Assembly (NCBI GenBank): GCA_035275265.1
Contig: DATENC010000026.1
Coordinates: 124,001 to 188,000 of the forward strand
Length of the DNA: 64,000 nucleotides
Direction of reading: 5' to 3'
DNA from: JACQAP01 sp035275265
Lineage (GTDB): Bacteria; Pseudomonadota; Gammaproteobacteria; Burkholderiales; JACQAP01
In this document: positions 33,613 to 41,940 of the stretch, in pieces
How positions within the stretch are numbered: position 1 is the stretch's first letter
Layout: each line of letters begins with the position of its first letter
Position numbers and translations under genes: made by a program
The notes under the pieces: generated by a model
The model's database searches: none
Told to the model about the DNA's origin: nothing
What the model saw: only the letters and a program-made list of their open reading frames with translations

Positions 33613-34350
33613 TCAGTGGCCCAGGTAGACTTCCTTGACCTTTTCGTCGCCCTGTACTTCGTCCATGCTGCCTTCCGCCAGCAGACGGCCCTGATGCAAG
33701 ACTGTAACCTTGTGCGCGATCATGCGCACGAAGGCCATGTCATGTTCGATCACCACGATGGACCTGCCCTTCGAAATCCCGTTTAACAGGCCGGCCGTTT
33801 GCTCCCTTTCCCTGGGACTCATTCCCGCCACCGGTTCGTCAAGCAGCATGAGTTCGGGGTCCTGCATCAGCAGCATCCCGATTTCGAGCCACTGTTTCTG
33901 TCCGTGACTGAGTTGTGCCGCCTTGTGACGAAGCCCTTCGTGGAGAAAAATCTGATTGGCGACCTTGTCGATCTTGCGAATCAGTTCCTCGTCGCGCTTG
34001 AAGAACAGCGAGCCCAGAATACCGCGCTTCCTGGGGTATGAGATTTCGAGGTTCTCGAACACGGTAAGGTCTTCGTATACGGATGGATTCTGAAATTTCC
34101 TGCCAACGCCGACGCGCGTGATCTGATATTCGATCATTTGCGTCAGTTCGTAGTCCTTGAACCGGATTTTGCCGCTGGATGGCTTGGTCTTTCCGCAGAT
34201 CATATCCAGCAGCGTGGTCTTGCCTGCACCGTTTGGACCGATCACACATCTCAATTCGTCCTTGTCGACGTAAAACGCCAGATTGTCCACCACCTTGAAT
34301 CCATCAAACGAGACGCTCAAATCCTCAATAGACAGGATCAGTTCGCTCAT
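33613..34350 (-). CDS. urtD: ABC transporter ATPase UrtD (urea/short-chain amide)
   Basis: A 245-residue LivG-type ATPase with Walker A GPNGAGKTTLLDMI, signature LSHGQKQWLEIGMLL (the LSHG form usual in UrtD) and Walker B ELMLLDEPVAGMSPRE. It overlaps urtC by four bases and precedes urtE by 16. The VGRKFQNPSVYEDLTVFENLE segment is typical of the urea-type subgroup. Confidence 0.9.
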   Translation of the reverse strand: MSELILSIEDLSVSFDGFKVVDNLAFYVDKDELRCVIGPNGAGKTTLLDMICGKTKPSSGKIRFKDYELTQMIEYQITRVGVGRKFQNPSVYEDLTVFENLEISYPRKRGILGSLFFKRDEELIRKIDKVANQIFLHEGLRHKAAQLSHGQKQWLEIGMLLMQDPELMLLDEPVAGMSPREREQTAGLLNGISKGRSIVVIEHDMAFVRMIAHKVTVLHQGRLLAEGSMDEVQGDEKVKEVYLGH

Positions 34351-35525
34351 TTTCCTACCCCGCCACGTTCGATGTCGGGCGACTTGAACGGCTTGGGCAG
34401 AATAGTCCGGTAGCCGCGAATGCGCTCCAGCAATCCAGCCAGGCCATGAGGCAGGAACATCACCACGAAAACGAACAGTCCCCCGATGAAATACATCCAG
34501 TATTCAACGAAATTCTCGGAAAACAAGGTCTTGGCCGCGCCCACAAGCACCGCGCCATACACGGCACCGATAAGGGAAAGCCGACCGCCGACGGCGGCAT
34601 AGATCACCATCTCCACCGATGGCACGATGCTGACCAGCGAAGGCGAGGCCAAGCCGACCTGGATAGTGAACATCGCGCCGCCAAGCGAGGAGAAAAATGC
34701 CGCAACGGCAAAAATGAATGCCTTGTACAGCGCGGGGTCATACCCGGAGAATCTCACCCGGTCCTCGCGATCCCGGATCGCAACCAGGACCTTGCCCAGG
34801 CGGCTCTTCAGAATGAAACTCCCGGCAACTACGCACATGAGAAGCAGCGCACAGGTGACGAAATACATCGCCCGCTTCGCCTCGTCGGTATTCAGATCGA
34901 TCCCCATGAAGGTCCGGAAATCGTTGATTCCGTTAACGCCGCCGGTGACGCCCTGCTGACCGATGATCATGATGGACATGATCGCGGACAGCGAAAGCGT
35001 AATGATGGAAAAGTACACGCCGCCGACTCGTTTGCGAAAGATCGCGTAGCCGAAACCGAACGCCAGCAAAGGCGGAAGCAGCAGGATGGCCGGAATGGTG
35101 AACCAGACGTAATGAAACGGTTCCCACCACCACGGCAGCGTTTCGACGCTGTTCCAGACCATGAAGTCGGGGAGGTTGGATCCGAAAAAGGAGGACAAGG
35201 CCTGCGCCGAACTGTCTGCAGAGGTCGACTCCAGCTTGAGAAACATGGCCATCATGTAACTTCCCAGGCCGAAGAAGACTCCCTGCCCGAGACTCAGGAT
35301 GCCGCCATAACCCCATATCAGAACGATACCTACTGCACAGAACGCCAGGCTGAGATACTTCGCAGCCAATCCGAGGCGGAAAACATCCAGCGTCAAGGGG
35401 ACCACGGCGAACAAGAGCACGGCAAGAATCGCCAGGCCGGCTCTTCCTATCCAAATCCCACGGTCGTGCAGGTCCGCGGCGGCAGCCTTGCCCGCACGCT
35501 CTAGCGGGACGCCATCGGCCATCAT
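34347..35525 (-). CDS. urtC: ABC transporter permease UrtC
   Basis: A 392-residue LivM-type permease with about ten membrane segments. The GYGGILSLGQGVFFGLGSYMMAMFL segment and the extended insertion before PLLAFGFGYAIFRKRVGGVYFSIITLSLSAI fit the urea-transporter subgroup. It overlaps urtB by four bases upstream and urtD by four bases downstream. Confidence 0.9.
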   Translation of the reverse strand: MMADGVPLERAGKAAAADLHDRGIWIGRAGLAILAVLLFAVVPLTLDVFRLGLAAKYLSLAFCAVGIVLIWGYGGILSLGQGVFFGLGSYMMAMFLKLESTSADSSAQALSSFFGSNLPDFMVWNSVETLPWWWEPFHYVWFTIPAILLLPPLLAFGFGYAIFRKRVGGVYFSIITLSLSAIMSIMIIGQQGVTGGVNGINDFRTFMGIDLNTDEAKRAMYFVTCALLLMCVVAGSFILKSRLGKVLVAIRDREDRVRFSGYDPALYKAFIFAVAAFFSSLGGAMFTIQVGLASPSLVSIVPSVEMVIYAAVGGRLSLIGAVYGAVLVGAAKTLFSENFVEYWMYFIGGLFVFVVMFLPHGLAGLLERIRGYRTILPKPFKSPDIERGGVGK

Positions 35526-36424
35526 CTCCTTACCTTCGTTGCGAACAGGCCGTTAGGCCGGAAATAGAGGACTACGATCACCAGAACCAGAATGCTCGCG
35601 CGCGCCATTGAACCGCTCATTCCAAATTCGAACCAGGACTGTAACTGCCCAATGATGAACGCCGAAGCGGCGGTTCCGATGAGGCTTTCCACGCCGCCGA
35701 ATACGACGACAATGAACGTATCGACTATGTACTGCTGACCCGTCGTGGGCCCGGTCGAGGCCAGCATGGTAAAGGAACTGCCCGCGATGCCCGCAAGGCC
35801 GCACCCCAGCGCAAACGTGTACGCGTCGACGTGTTTGGTGTTGATCCCGGCAGCACCGGCCATCGCTCGATTCTGCGTCACTGCCCGAATCAGAATCCCC
35901 GAACGGGTACGGTACAGAAGCAGGTAAACCAGTACCGCTGTGACGATTGCGAGGCAGATGATGAAAATCCGCGATAACGGCAGCGAAACACCTTCAGTTA
36001 CCTGCCATGCGCCGCGAAGCCAGGAGACCGTGGGTACTTCGACCTCCCTCGGATTGATGAATTGACGATAGCATTGTTGGAGAATAAGACTAATCCCCCA
36101 GGTCGCCAGCAGTGTGTCAAGCGGACGCTGATACAGAAACCGGATCAGTCCGCGTTCCAGCAGATATCCGAAGATGCTGGTGACGACGAACGCTAGCGCG
36201 ATGCCCACGAAGATATAGGCGTCCATCCACTCCGGCAGGTATTGCTGAAAAAAATAGGCGGTTCCGTAACTGGCGTATGCCCCCATGGCCATCAACTCGC
36301 CATGCGCCATGTTGATAACGCCCATGAGACCGAAGACGATGGCGAGCCCGAGCGCCATGAGCATGAGGATGGTAAAGATACTCACCCCGGTAAACGCCTG
36401 CATGGCGAGCATATCCAGAGTCAT
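35522..36424 (-). CDS. urtB: ABC transporter permease UrtB
   Basis: A 300-residue LivH-type permease (VFGLMGVINMAHGELMAMGAYASYG, LATWGISLILQQCYRQFI, FGGVESLIGTAASAFIIGQLQSWFEF). Some UrtB proteins carry a long N-terminal extension; this one has only the permease core. It is separated from urtA by 125 bases containing a strong hairpin, a layout often used to keep receptor mRNA more abundant than permease mRNA. Confidence 0.9.
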   Translation of the reverse strand: MTLDMLAMQAFTGVSIFTILMLMALGLAIVFGLMGVINMAHGELMAMGAYASYGTAYFFQQYLPEWMDAYIFVGIALAFVVTSIFGYLLERGLIRFLYQRPLDTLLATWGISLILQQCYRQFINPREVEVPTVSWLRGAWQVTEGVSLPLSRIFIICLAIVTAVLVYLLLYRTRSGILIRAVTQNRAMAGAAGINTKHVDAYTFALGCGLAGIAGSSFTMLASTGPTTGQQYIVDTFIVVVFGGVESLIGTAASAFIIGQLQSWFEFGMSGSMARASILVLVIVVLYFRPNGLFATKVRR

Positions 36425-36481
36425 ATGACAGTCCGCCCGTGTTTCAACCGATCAACTCCATGCATCCCAATATGGCGAACG

Positions 36482-36523
36482 GCGGAGGACACCGCGGAAA
36501 GATGCTTTCCGCGGCTCCTCCGC
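36482..36523 (-). other. Strong mRNA hairpin between urtA and urtB
   Basis: A 10-bp inner stem (CCGCGGAAAG, 36492-36501, with CTTTCCGCGG, 36505-36514) on a three-base loop continues, after a small internal loop, into a 7-bp outer stem (GCGGAGG with CCTCCGC). No T-run follows. It starts 27 bases past the urtA stop and probably protects the urtA message from 3' decay or gives partial termination. Confidence 0.65.
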
Positions 36524-36549
36524 GCCCGTGTGCAAAACACCAACTTTCG

Positions 36550-37740
36550 TTACAGTTTCGGGAAAGGATTCGGTTCGATCAATGCAGATTCGTAAATCAT
36601 GTCCACCTGGCCATCCTTGCGGAACGTCCCGATGCGTGCATGTTTCCACAAATGGTGATTGGACTTGTGGAATTTGACCTTTCCCTCCGGCGCATCGATC
36701 GCCAACTCGGAAGACGCAGCAACCACTTTCTCCACGTCGAAACTCTTGGCTTTCTCGGCCGCCATCTTCCACAGGTACACTTGGATATAGCCGCACTCCA
36801 GGGTATCGCCGACAACGCGGTTTGCCCCGTACTTGGCCTTGAATGCCTTGACGAACTTTTCGTTTGCGGCATTTTTCAGGCTCTGGAAATAGCCCATGCA
36901 GGTCAGAGTTCCTTCGGTATTGTCCGGACCAATGCCGGACACCTCCTCTTCCGACACCGCCAGCGACAGAACCGTCTGGTTCTTTCCCGTGATGCCTGCA
37001 GCGGTCAGTTGCTTGAAGAATGCAACGTTGCTGCCCCCTACGACGCAATTCAGGACGACGTCGGGCTTGGAGGCTTTGATCTTGTTGATCTCGGAGGAGA
37101 ACTCGATGTGTCCCAGCGGGTAGTAGCCCTCACCGACCAGCTTGCCGCCTAAACGCGCCAGCGTAGCCTTCGCGATCTTGATCGTCGTCCGCGGCCAAAT
37201 GTAATCGGAGCCGATCATGTAGAAGGACTTGCCCTTGTTCTGGTACAGCCATTCCATGGCAGCGATCACCGACTGGGTCGCCTCCTGGGCGGTGTACATG
37301 ATGTTTGGCGATATCTCTAGACCTTCGTAATAAGTCGGGTAGTACAGCAGTCCCTTTTCCTTCTCGAATACCGGCAGCACGGCTTTGCGGGATGCCGATG
37401 TGTAGCAGCCCATCACCGCTGCGACCTTGTCCCTCACGATCAGCTTGCGGGCCTTCTCTGCAAACGTCGGCCAATCGCTGGCGCCATCTTCGACGACTGC
37501 ATCGATTTTTTGACCCATGACACCGCCGGCCTTGTTGATCTCTTCGATCGCCAGCATTTCCGCATCGACAACTGATTTTTCCGCGATCGCTATCGTTCCG
37601 GTAAGCGAATGCAGGATGCCGACCTTCACGGTGTCGGCTGCCTGCGCACCCTTGGGCCATATAAAGGGTGCCGGCAAAACGCCCGCCGCAGCCGTGGCGG
37701 CGCCAGCCTTCAAAAAGTCCCGCCTGTCGAACTTGCTCAT
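36550..37740 (-). CDS. urtA: Urea/short-chain amide ABC transporter receptor UrtA
   Basis: A 396-residue periplasmic binding protein with a twin-arginine signal (KFDRRDFLKAGAATAAAG) and cleavage likely after GAQA. The mature part (TVKVGILHSLTGTIAIAEKSVVDAEMLAIEEINKAGG, MGCYTSASRKAVLPVFEKEKGLLYYPTYYEGLE) is the UrtA/FmdD type. It shares the GxLxSxTG and CYxSxxRKAVxPVxE features with AmiC next door, so receptor and regulator have a common origin. The start ATG follows a GAGAGGAG ribosome site. The 180-base leader contains the antitermination elements described at 37790-37910. Whether urea or amides are preferred cannot be told. Confidence 0.9.
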   Translation of the reverse strand: MSKFDRRDFLKAGAATAAAGVLPAPFIWPKGAQAADTVKVGILHSLTGTIAIAEKSVVDAEMLAIEEINKAGGVMGQKIDAVVEDGASDWPTFAEKARKLIVRDKVAAVMGCYTSASRKAVLPVFEKEKGLLYYPTYYEGLEISPNIMYTAQEATQSVIAAMEWLYQNKGKSFYMIGSDYIWPRTTIKIAKATLARLGGKLVGEGYYPLGHIEFSSEINKIKASKPDVVLNCVVGGSNVAFFKQLTAAGITGKNQTVLSLAVSEEEVSGIGPDNTEGTLTCMGYFQSLKNAANEKFVKAFKAKYGANRVVGDTLECGYIQVYLWKMAAEKAKSFDVEKVVAASSELAIDAPEGKVKFHKSNHHLWKHARIGTFRKDGQVDMIYESALIEPNPFPKL

Positions 37741-37789
37741 TGTGACTCCTCTCCCGTCGGAAACGTGCGCCGCAAGTCGCGGCAACCAC

Positions 37790-37825
37790 AAAAAAGCCCA
37801 CTGGCCGAACCTCCGGCCAGTGGGC
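37790..37825 (-). terminator. Leader terminator upstream of urtA
   Basis: On the minus strand GCCCACTGGCCG pairs perfectly with CGGCCAGTGGGC over a six-base loop GAGGTT and is followed by six T residues. It lies between the predicted promoter and the urtA start, about 50 bases before the ATG, so by itself it would stop transcription before the operon. This is the expected attenuator for an AmiR-type antiterminator. Confidence 0.92.
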
Positions 37826-37910
37826 GCCTCTGCCTCGCTCGGCCTCGACGTCGTTGTCTTCAGCCGAAACACTCAATTTATCCGCGGACACGCTTCCGTG
37901 CGCTTCCGCG
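37823..37910 (-). promoter_or_regulatory. Candidate ANTAR (AmiR) RNA target: hexaloop hairpins P1 and P2
   Basis: P1 (37883-37910): arms CGCGGAAGCGC and GCGTGTCCGCG pair with one A-G mismatch and one G-U pair, closing hexaloop ACGGAA, with A at 1 and G at 4 as required for ANTAR targets. P2 candidate (37823-37834): GGC, hexaloop AGAGGC (again A1, G4), GCC; its 3' arm uses the first three bases of the terminator stem, so P2 and the terminator exclude each other. P2 is only three base pairs by eye and is the weaker element. Order and overlap match the known EutV/NasR/AmiR mechanism. Confidence 0.65.
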
Positions 37911-37930
37911 TCAATTTTCGCAAGCCGTGA

Positions 37931-37946
37931 CGCAATATCCGCGCCA
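37931..37946 (-). promoter_or_regulatory. Sigma-54 promoter of the urt-ami-ure operon
   Basis: On the minus strand TGGCGCG-GATA-TTGCG matches the -24/-12 consensus TGGCACG-N4-TTGCA, with invariant GG and GC at the right spacing. Predicted transcription start is about 37920, ten bases before hairpin P1. Nitrogen-uptake operons are commonly sigma-54 and NtrC dependent. Confidence 0.75.
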
Positions 37947-38105
37947 CATCGATTCGCGCCTCCATCAATCGGCCGATGGGTCTCCGCGCGATCACAGCCG
38001 GGTTTGGCGGACCGGCAACACTCTCAGAAAAAGGCGGGAAAGGTCCCGTGCACTGCCGGGGTTGTACTACGCTCCCGGGTCTCGCGCACAAGCGATCCTG
38101 GCGTC

Positions 38106-38122
38106 TGCACTGAGTTCGTGCG
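38106..38122. promoter_or_regulatory. Candidate NtrC site
   Basis: TGCACT-GAGTT-CGTGCG contains GCAC-N7-GTGC, the core of the NtrC dyad TGCACY-N5-RGTGCA. It lies about 160-190 bases upstream of the sigma-54 promoter, a normal enhancer distance. A weaker half-site (TGCACT at 38049) lies between them. Only the motif supports this. Confidence 0.45.
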
Positions 38123-38177
38123 ACTTCGCGGCTCCGGCGCCCATTTATGGGTCATACCGAATCCTGCGCCGAGAACG

Positions 38178-38206
38178 GCGGCTTCCCCTATCGCCGCATC
38201 TATAAT
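38178..38206 (+). promoter_or_regulatory. Possible amiC promoter
   Basis: A perfect TATAAT at 38201-38206 faces amiC, but the -35 region at normal spacing (GCGGCT, 38178-38183) is poor. If used, the leader is about 170 bases. Weak constitutive expression would suit a regulator pair. Confidence 0.3.
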
Positions 38207-38382
38207 CCTTACGCTTGCGGCAGTCAAGCGCCGATCGCACTTCGCATCAGGTTCATCATGGCCTACACTTCCCGACACGCGCAGGGCTGACTTCCGGCTT
38301 CCAACTGCGTACGCCGCGGCCACGCGAGGGGTGCGGTGGGGCTCAAACAGGAACTAGCCGAGTAACGTCCTAATCAAAAAAA

Positions 38383-39540
38383 ATGAAATCCAGATCAACG
38401 GCACCGATTCGTGTCGGCGTCCTGTTTTCCGAAACCGGCGTCACGTCGGTCATCGAGCTTTCCGAAAGGCAGGGTACGCTGCTGGCAGTGCAGGAAATCA
38501 ACGAAGCCGGCGGAATCAACGGCCGCGAATTGCAGTTGATCAGTTACGACCCGCAATCGCGCCCCGCACTTTACGCGTCGCAGGCAAAACACTTGCTTCT
38601 GGAGGATCGGGTCCAGGTCATTCTCGGCTGCTACATGTCGAGCACCCGCAAGGCGGTGATTCCGGTTGTCGAGCGCTGGAACGGCCTGCTTCTGTATCCG
38701 ACCCTCTATGAGGGCTTCGAGTATTCGCGCAACGTCATTTACACCGGCGCCGCCCCGAACCAGAACAGCGTTCAGCTCGCCGAATTCATGATGCGCGAAT
38801 TCGGCTCCCGCGTATTCATGGTCGGGTCGGACTACATCTATCCTTACGAATCCAATCGCATCATGAGCGACCTGATCGTGGAACGCGGCGGCGAGAAGGT
38901 CGCTGAAGTTTACTTGCCGCTTGATGCGTCCTGGGAATCCTACGTCACCGTCGCAAAAAAGATCCAGGCGACGAATCCCGATTTCATTTTTTCGACGGTT
39001 GTGGGATACGGCACCTCCCTGCTCCACAGGGCGTATGCGCAGGTCAAACTGGACCCGGCAAAGATGCCCATTGCCAGCCTCACGACCTGCGAAGCCGAAG
39101 TTCGGGAGATGGGAGCCGAGATTGCGGAAGGCCACATTACGTCCGCGCCCTACTTCCAGAGCGTAGACACCGAAACCAACAGGCGCTGTGTTGCGCAGTT
39201 CAAGAATCGTTTTGGCGCGGATGAAGTTACCAATATGTGCTGGGAAGCGGCGTACTTCCAGACTCGCCTCCTTGCCGACGCAATGCGCCGCGTCGATACC
39301 GACAACGTCCTGGATTTGCTCAGAGTCCTTCCGGGCTCGGAATTTTCCGCGCCGCAGGGCAAAGTGCGAATCGACGAGCATAACCACCATACGTACCTGC
39401 GTCCGCGCATCGGCAGGGTAAATGACAAAGGCCAGTTCGACATCCTTCAGGAGACGGAACGCTGGGTTCGGCCCGATCCATACCTGGTGTCACACTCCCT
39501 GCAGGACTGGTCGGCCCGCGCCCAGATTCACGCCCGCTGA
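38383..39540 (+). CDS. amiC: AmiC-type amide sensor, negative regulator of AmiR
   Basis: A 385-residue type I binding-protein fold (PIRVGVLFSETGVTSVIELSERQGTLLAVQEINEAGG, LGCYMSSTRKAVIPVVERWNGLLLYPTLYEGFEYSRN) with no signal peptide, so it stays in the cytoplasm like Pseudomonas AmiC. There AmiC holds AmiR silent until a short amide binds. amiR follows after 21 bases. The protein resembles the periplasmic receptor encoded divergently. It has little ribosome site: TAATCAAAAAAA precedes the ATG. The ligand here might be amide or urea. Confidence 0.9.
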   Translation: MKSRSTAPIRVGVLFSETGVTSVIELSERQGTLLAVQEINEAGGINGRELQLISYDPQSRPALYASQAKHLLLEDRVQVILGCYMSSTRKAVIPVVERWNGLLLYPTLYEGFEYSRNVIYTGAAPNQNSVQLAEFMMREFGSRVFMVGSDYIYPYESNRIMSDLIVERGGEKVAEVYLPLDASWESYVTVAKKIQATNPDFIFSTVVGYGTSLLHRAYAQVKLDPAKMPIASLTTCEAEVREMGAEIAEGHITSAPYFQSVDTETNRRCVAQFKNRFGADEVTNMCWEAAYFQTRLLADAMRRVDTDNVLDLLRVLPGSEFSAPQGKVRIDEHNHHTYLRPRIGRVNDKGQFDILQETERWVRPDPYLVSHSLQDWSARAQIHAR

Positions 39541-39561
39541 TCGGGGCTTCGTGCACATCCA

Positions 39562-40176
39562 ATGAGAAAGAGCGAAGGCACACCGCGTCTGCTGAGGGAG
39601 TTGCGCTCCCTTCGGGTGCTGGTTTTCCATCCCGACGATCAGGACGGGCAGGAATTGCTTGGTCAACTGCAGCGCATCGGTTGCCGCGTGAAGGCGTTCT
39701 GGCCGCCGCCGGACAAACTCCCCGAGGAAACGGACCTGGTAATTTTCGCCATGCGGCCCGAGGTGCTGTCCATGGATCTGCCTTGGCTGCGACGCGATGG
39801 ATCCCCACCGGTTATTCCGGTAGTGAACTACGAAAACCCGGTGATCGTCGAAGCGGTGTTGCAACTCAATGCCTACGGAGTGATCGCCTCCCCGGTGAAA
39901 TCGTTCGGCCTGCTCACCTCTATCGTGGTCACTGTGAACCAGGCCGAGAGAGCCCGTGCACAGGAAAAACACATTGCACGCCTCGAGCAAAGGCTCGCCG
40001 GAGTGCGCAAGATCAACAAGGCAAAGTCGATACTGATGAACACCCGCGGCCTGTCGGAAGACGACGCCTACAAGATCATCCGTGATCAGGCGATGAGCAA
40101 ACGCGTAACCGCCGAAGAAATCGCCGACGCGGTGATCAATGCGAACGAGATACTCGGTTTCGACCTGAAGACTTAG
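39562..40176 (+). CDS. amiR: AmiR-type ANTAR antiterminator
   Basis: A 204-residue protein: pseudo-receiver domain (about 15-125, RVLVFHPDDQDGQELLGQL), coiled coil (AERARAQEKHIARLEQRLAGVRKI) and a C-terminal three-helix ANTAR domain (KAKSILMNTRGLSEDDAYKIIRDQAMSKRVTAEEIADAVINANEIL). The ANTAR domain binds paired hexaloop hairpins in nascent RNA and prevents terminator formation. The likely target is the urtA leader (37790-37910). The receiver lacks the normal phosphorylation set, in keeping with control by AmiC instead of a kinase. Confidence 0.93.
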   Translation: MRKSEGTPRLLRELRSLRVLVFHPDDQDGQELLGQLQRIGCRVKAFWPPPDKLPEETDLVIFAMRPEVLSMDLPWLRRDGSPPVIPVVNYENPVIVEAVLQLNAYGVIASPVKSFGLLTSIVVTVNQAERARAQEKHIARLEQRLAGVRKINKAKSILMNTRGLSEDDAYKIIRDQAMSKRVTAEEIADAVINANEILGFDLKT

Positions 40177-40233
40177 CGGCGCGCACGCGCAAGGCCGGTC
40201 CTTCCCAGGCGGTCTGCGAACGCGGCGCCGCGA

Positions 40234-41940
40234 TCAGAACAGGAAATAGCGCTGGGCCATCGGCAGCGACGCCGCCGGTTCGCACGTCAGATGTTCGCCG
40301 TCCGCCCGAACCTCGTAGGTTTCCGGGTTCACTTCGATTTCCGGTGCGTAGTCATTCAACGGCAGGTCTTTCTTGCCGATAGTCCGTGTTCCGCGAACCG
40401 CGACCAGCGGCTTTTGCAGTCCAAGTGCGCCGCCGATGCCGTTCTGGATGCTCGCCGCCGATACGAAAGTCACCGCGGTCGCCTGGCAAGCCAGTCCGAA
40501 CGAACCGAACATCGGGCGGAAGTGGACCGGCTGCGGCGTCGGAATGGACGCATTCGGGTCGCCCATCGCGGCCGCGGCGATCATTCCGCCCTTGACGATC
40601 AGGGCCGGCTTGACGCCGAAGAACGCCGGCTTCCAGAGCACGATGTCGGCAAGCTTGCCGACTTCCAGCGAGCCGACTTCGTGCGCAATCCCGTGGGTGA
40701 TCGCCGGGTTGATGGTGTACTTGGCGACATAGCGCTTGACCCGGAAGTTGTCGCAGTCGGACGCCTCCTCCGGCAGCGGGCCGCGTTGCACGCGCATCTT
40801 GTGCGCGGTTTGCCAAGTGCGCATCACCACTTCGCCAACCCGCCCCATGGCCTGCGAATCCGACGACATCATGCTGATCGCGCCGAGGTCGTGCAGGATA
40901 TCTTCGGCGGCGATGGTTTCCTTGCGGATCCGCGACTCGGCGAATGCCACATCTTCTGGTATTCCGGGATCGAGGTGATGACACACCATAAGCATGTCGA
41001 GGTGCTCGTCCAGCGTATTCAGCGTGAAGGGACGCGTCGGATTGGTCGAAGAAGGAAGGACATTGGCCTCGCCGCACACGCGAATGATGTCCGGCGCGTG
41101 GCCGCCGCCCGCGCCCTCGGAGTGGTAGGTGTGAATCGTTCTTCCGCGGAAAGCCGCGATTGTGGTGTCGACAAATCCGGACTCGTTGAGCGTATCGGTG
41201 TGGATCGCCACCTGCACGTCCATGTCGTCGGCCACCGCCAGGCAATTGTCGATCGCCGCCGGGGTCGTGCCCCAGTCCTCGTGAAGTTTCAGCCCCATGG
41301 CGCCCGCTGCAACCTGCTCGACGAGCGGCTCCTTGAGACTGCAGTTACCCTTGCCCAGGAAACCCAGGTTCATCGGGAACGCTTCGGCGGCCTGCAACAT
41401 GCGCGCGATATGCCACGGTCCCGGTGTGCATGTCGTCGCGTTGGTCCCGGTCGCGGGCCCGGTGCCGCCGCCGAGCATCGTCGTGATGCCCGACATCAGC
41501 GCCTCCTCGATCTGCTGCGGGCAAATGAAATGAATGTGGGAGTCCACGCCGCCGGCGGTGGTAATCATGCCTTCGCCCGCAATGACCTCGGTGGCGGCAC
41601 CCACGACGATGTTCACGCCCGGCTGAATGTCCGGGTTCCCGGCCTTGCCGATTCCGGAGATTCGTCCGTTCTTGATGCCGATGTCTGCCTTGACGATGCC
41701 CCAGTAATCCACGACCAGCGCGTTCGTGATCACCGTGTCGGCAACCTCCGCATGCGGACGCTGGCTCTGTCCCATGCCATCGCGGATCACCTTGCCGCCG
41801 CCGAATTTCACTTCCTCGCCGTAGATGGTGTGATCTTTTTCGACTTCGATCCATAGTTCCGTATCGGCAAGCCTCACGCGGTCGCCGACGGTTGGGCCGA
41901 ACATGTCGGCATATGCCGCCCGGGTCAGTTTGCTGGTCAT
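40234..41940 (-). CDS. ureC: Urease alpha subunit, canonical type
   Basis: A 568-residue catalytic subunit with the full canonical ligand set: His135 and His137 (DSHIHFICPQ), Lys218 and His220 (LKLHEDWG), the AIHTDTLNE and HSEGAGGGHAPD histidines, the SSDSQAMGR aspartate and the VCHHLD flap. It overlaps ureB by four bases. It is clearly different from the other ureC in this window, though both are complete. No accessory genes accompany it, so it depends on ureEFGD at 26-32 kb or elsewhere. It converges with amiR. Confidence 0.97.
   Translation of the reverse strand: MTSKLTRAAYADMFGPTVGDRVRLADTELWIEVEKDHTIYGEEVKFGGGKVIRDGMGQSQRPHAEVADTVITNALVVDYWGIVKADIGIKNGRISGIGKAGNPDIQPGVNIVVGAATEVIAGEGMITTAGGVDSHIHFICPQQIEEALMSGITTMLGGGTGPATGTNATTCTPGPWHIARMLQAAEAFPMNLGFLGKGNCSLKEPLVEQVAAGAMGLKLHEDWGTTPAAIDNCLAVADDMDVQVAIHTDTLNESGFVDTTIAAFRGRTIHTYHSEGAGGGHAPDIIRVCGEANVLPSSTNPTRPFTLNTLDEHLDMLMVCHHLDPGIPEDVAFAESRIRKETIAAEDILHDLGAISMMSSDSQAMGRVGEVVMRTWQTAHKMRVQRGPLPEEASDCDNFRVKRYVAKYTINPAITHGIAHEVGSLEVGKLADIVLWKPAFFGVKPALIVKGGMIAAAAMGDPNASIPTPQPVHFRPMFGSFGLACQATAVTFVSAASIQNGIGGALGLQKPLVAVRGTRTIGKKDLPLNDYAPEIEVNPETYEVRADGEHLTCEPAASLPMAQRYFLF

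Larger units (their letters stand above)
37741..38382. other. Divergent urtA/amiC regulatory region
   Basis: This is the only long gene-free stretch in the window (642 bases). The left third is the urtA leader and sigma-54 promoter, and the middle holds the NtrC-like dyad and a perfect TATAAT (38201-38206). The last 175 bases before amiC show no motif I recognise. No small open frame in it looks coding. Confidence 0.7.

Noticed and set aside
40291..41856. A 521-codon plus-strand open frame opposite ureC
   Set aside because: Arginine/histidine-rich shadow of a canonical urease gene with all active-site residues on the minus strand.
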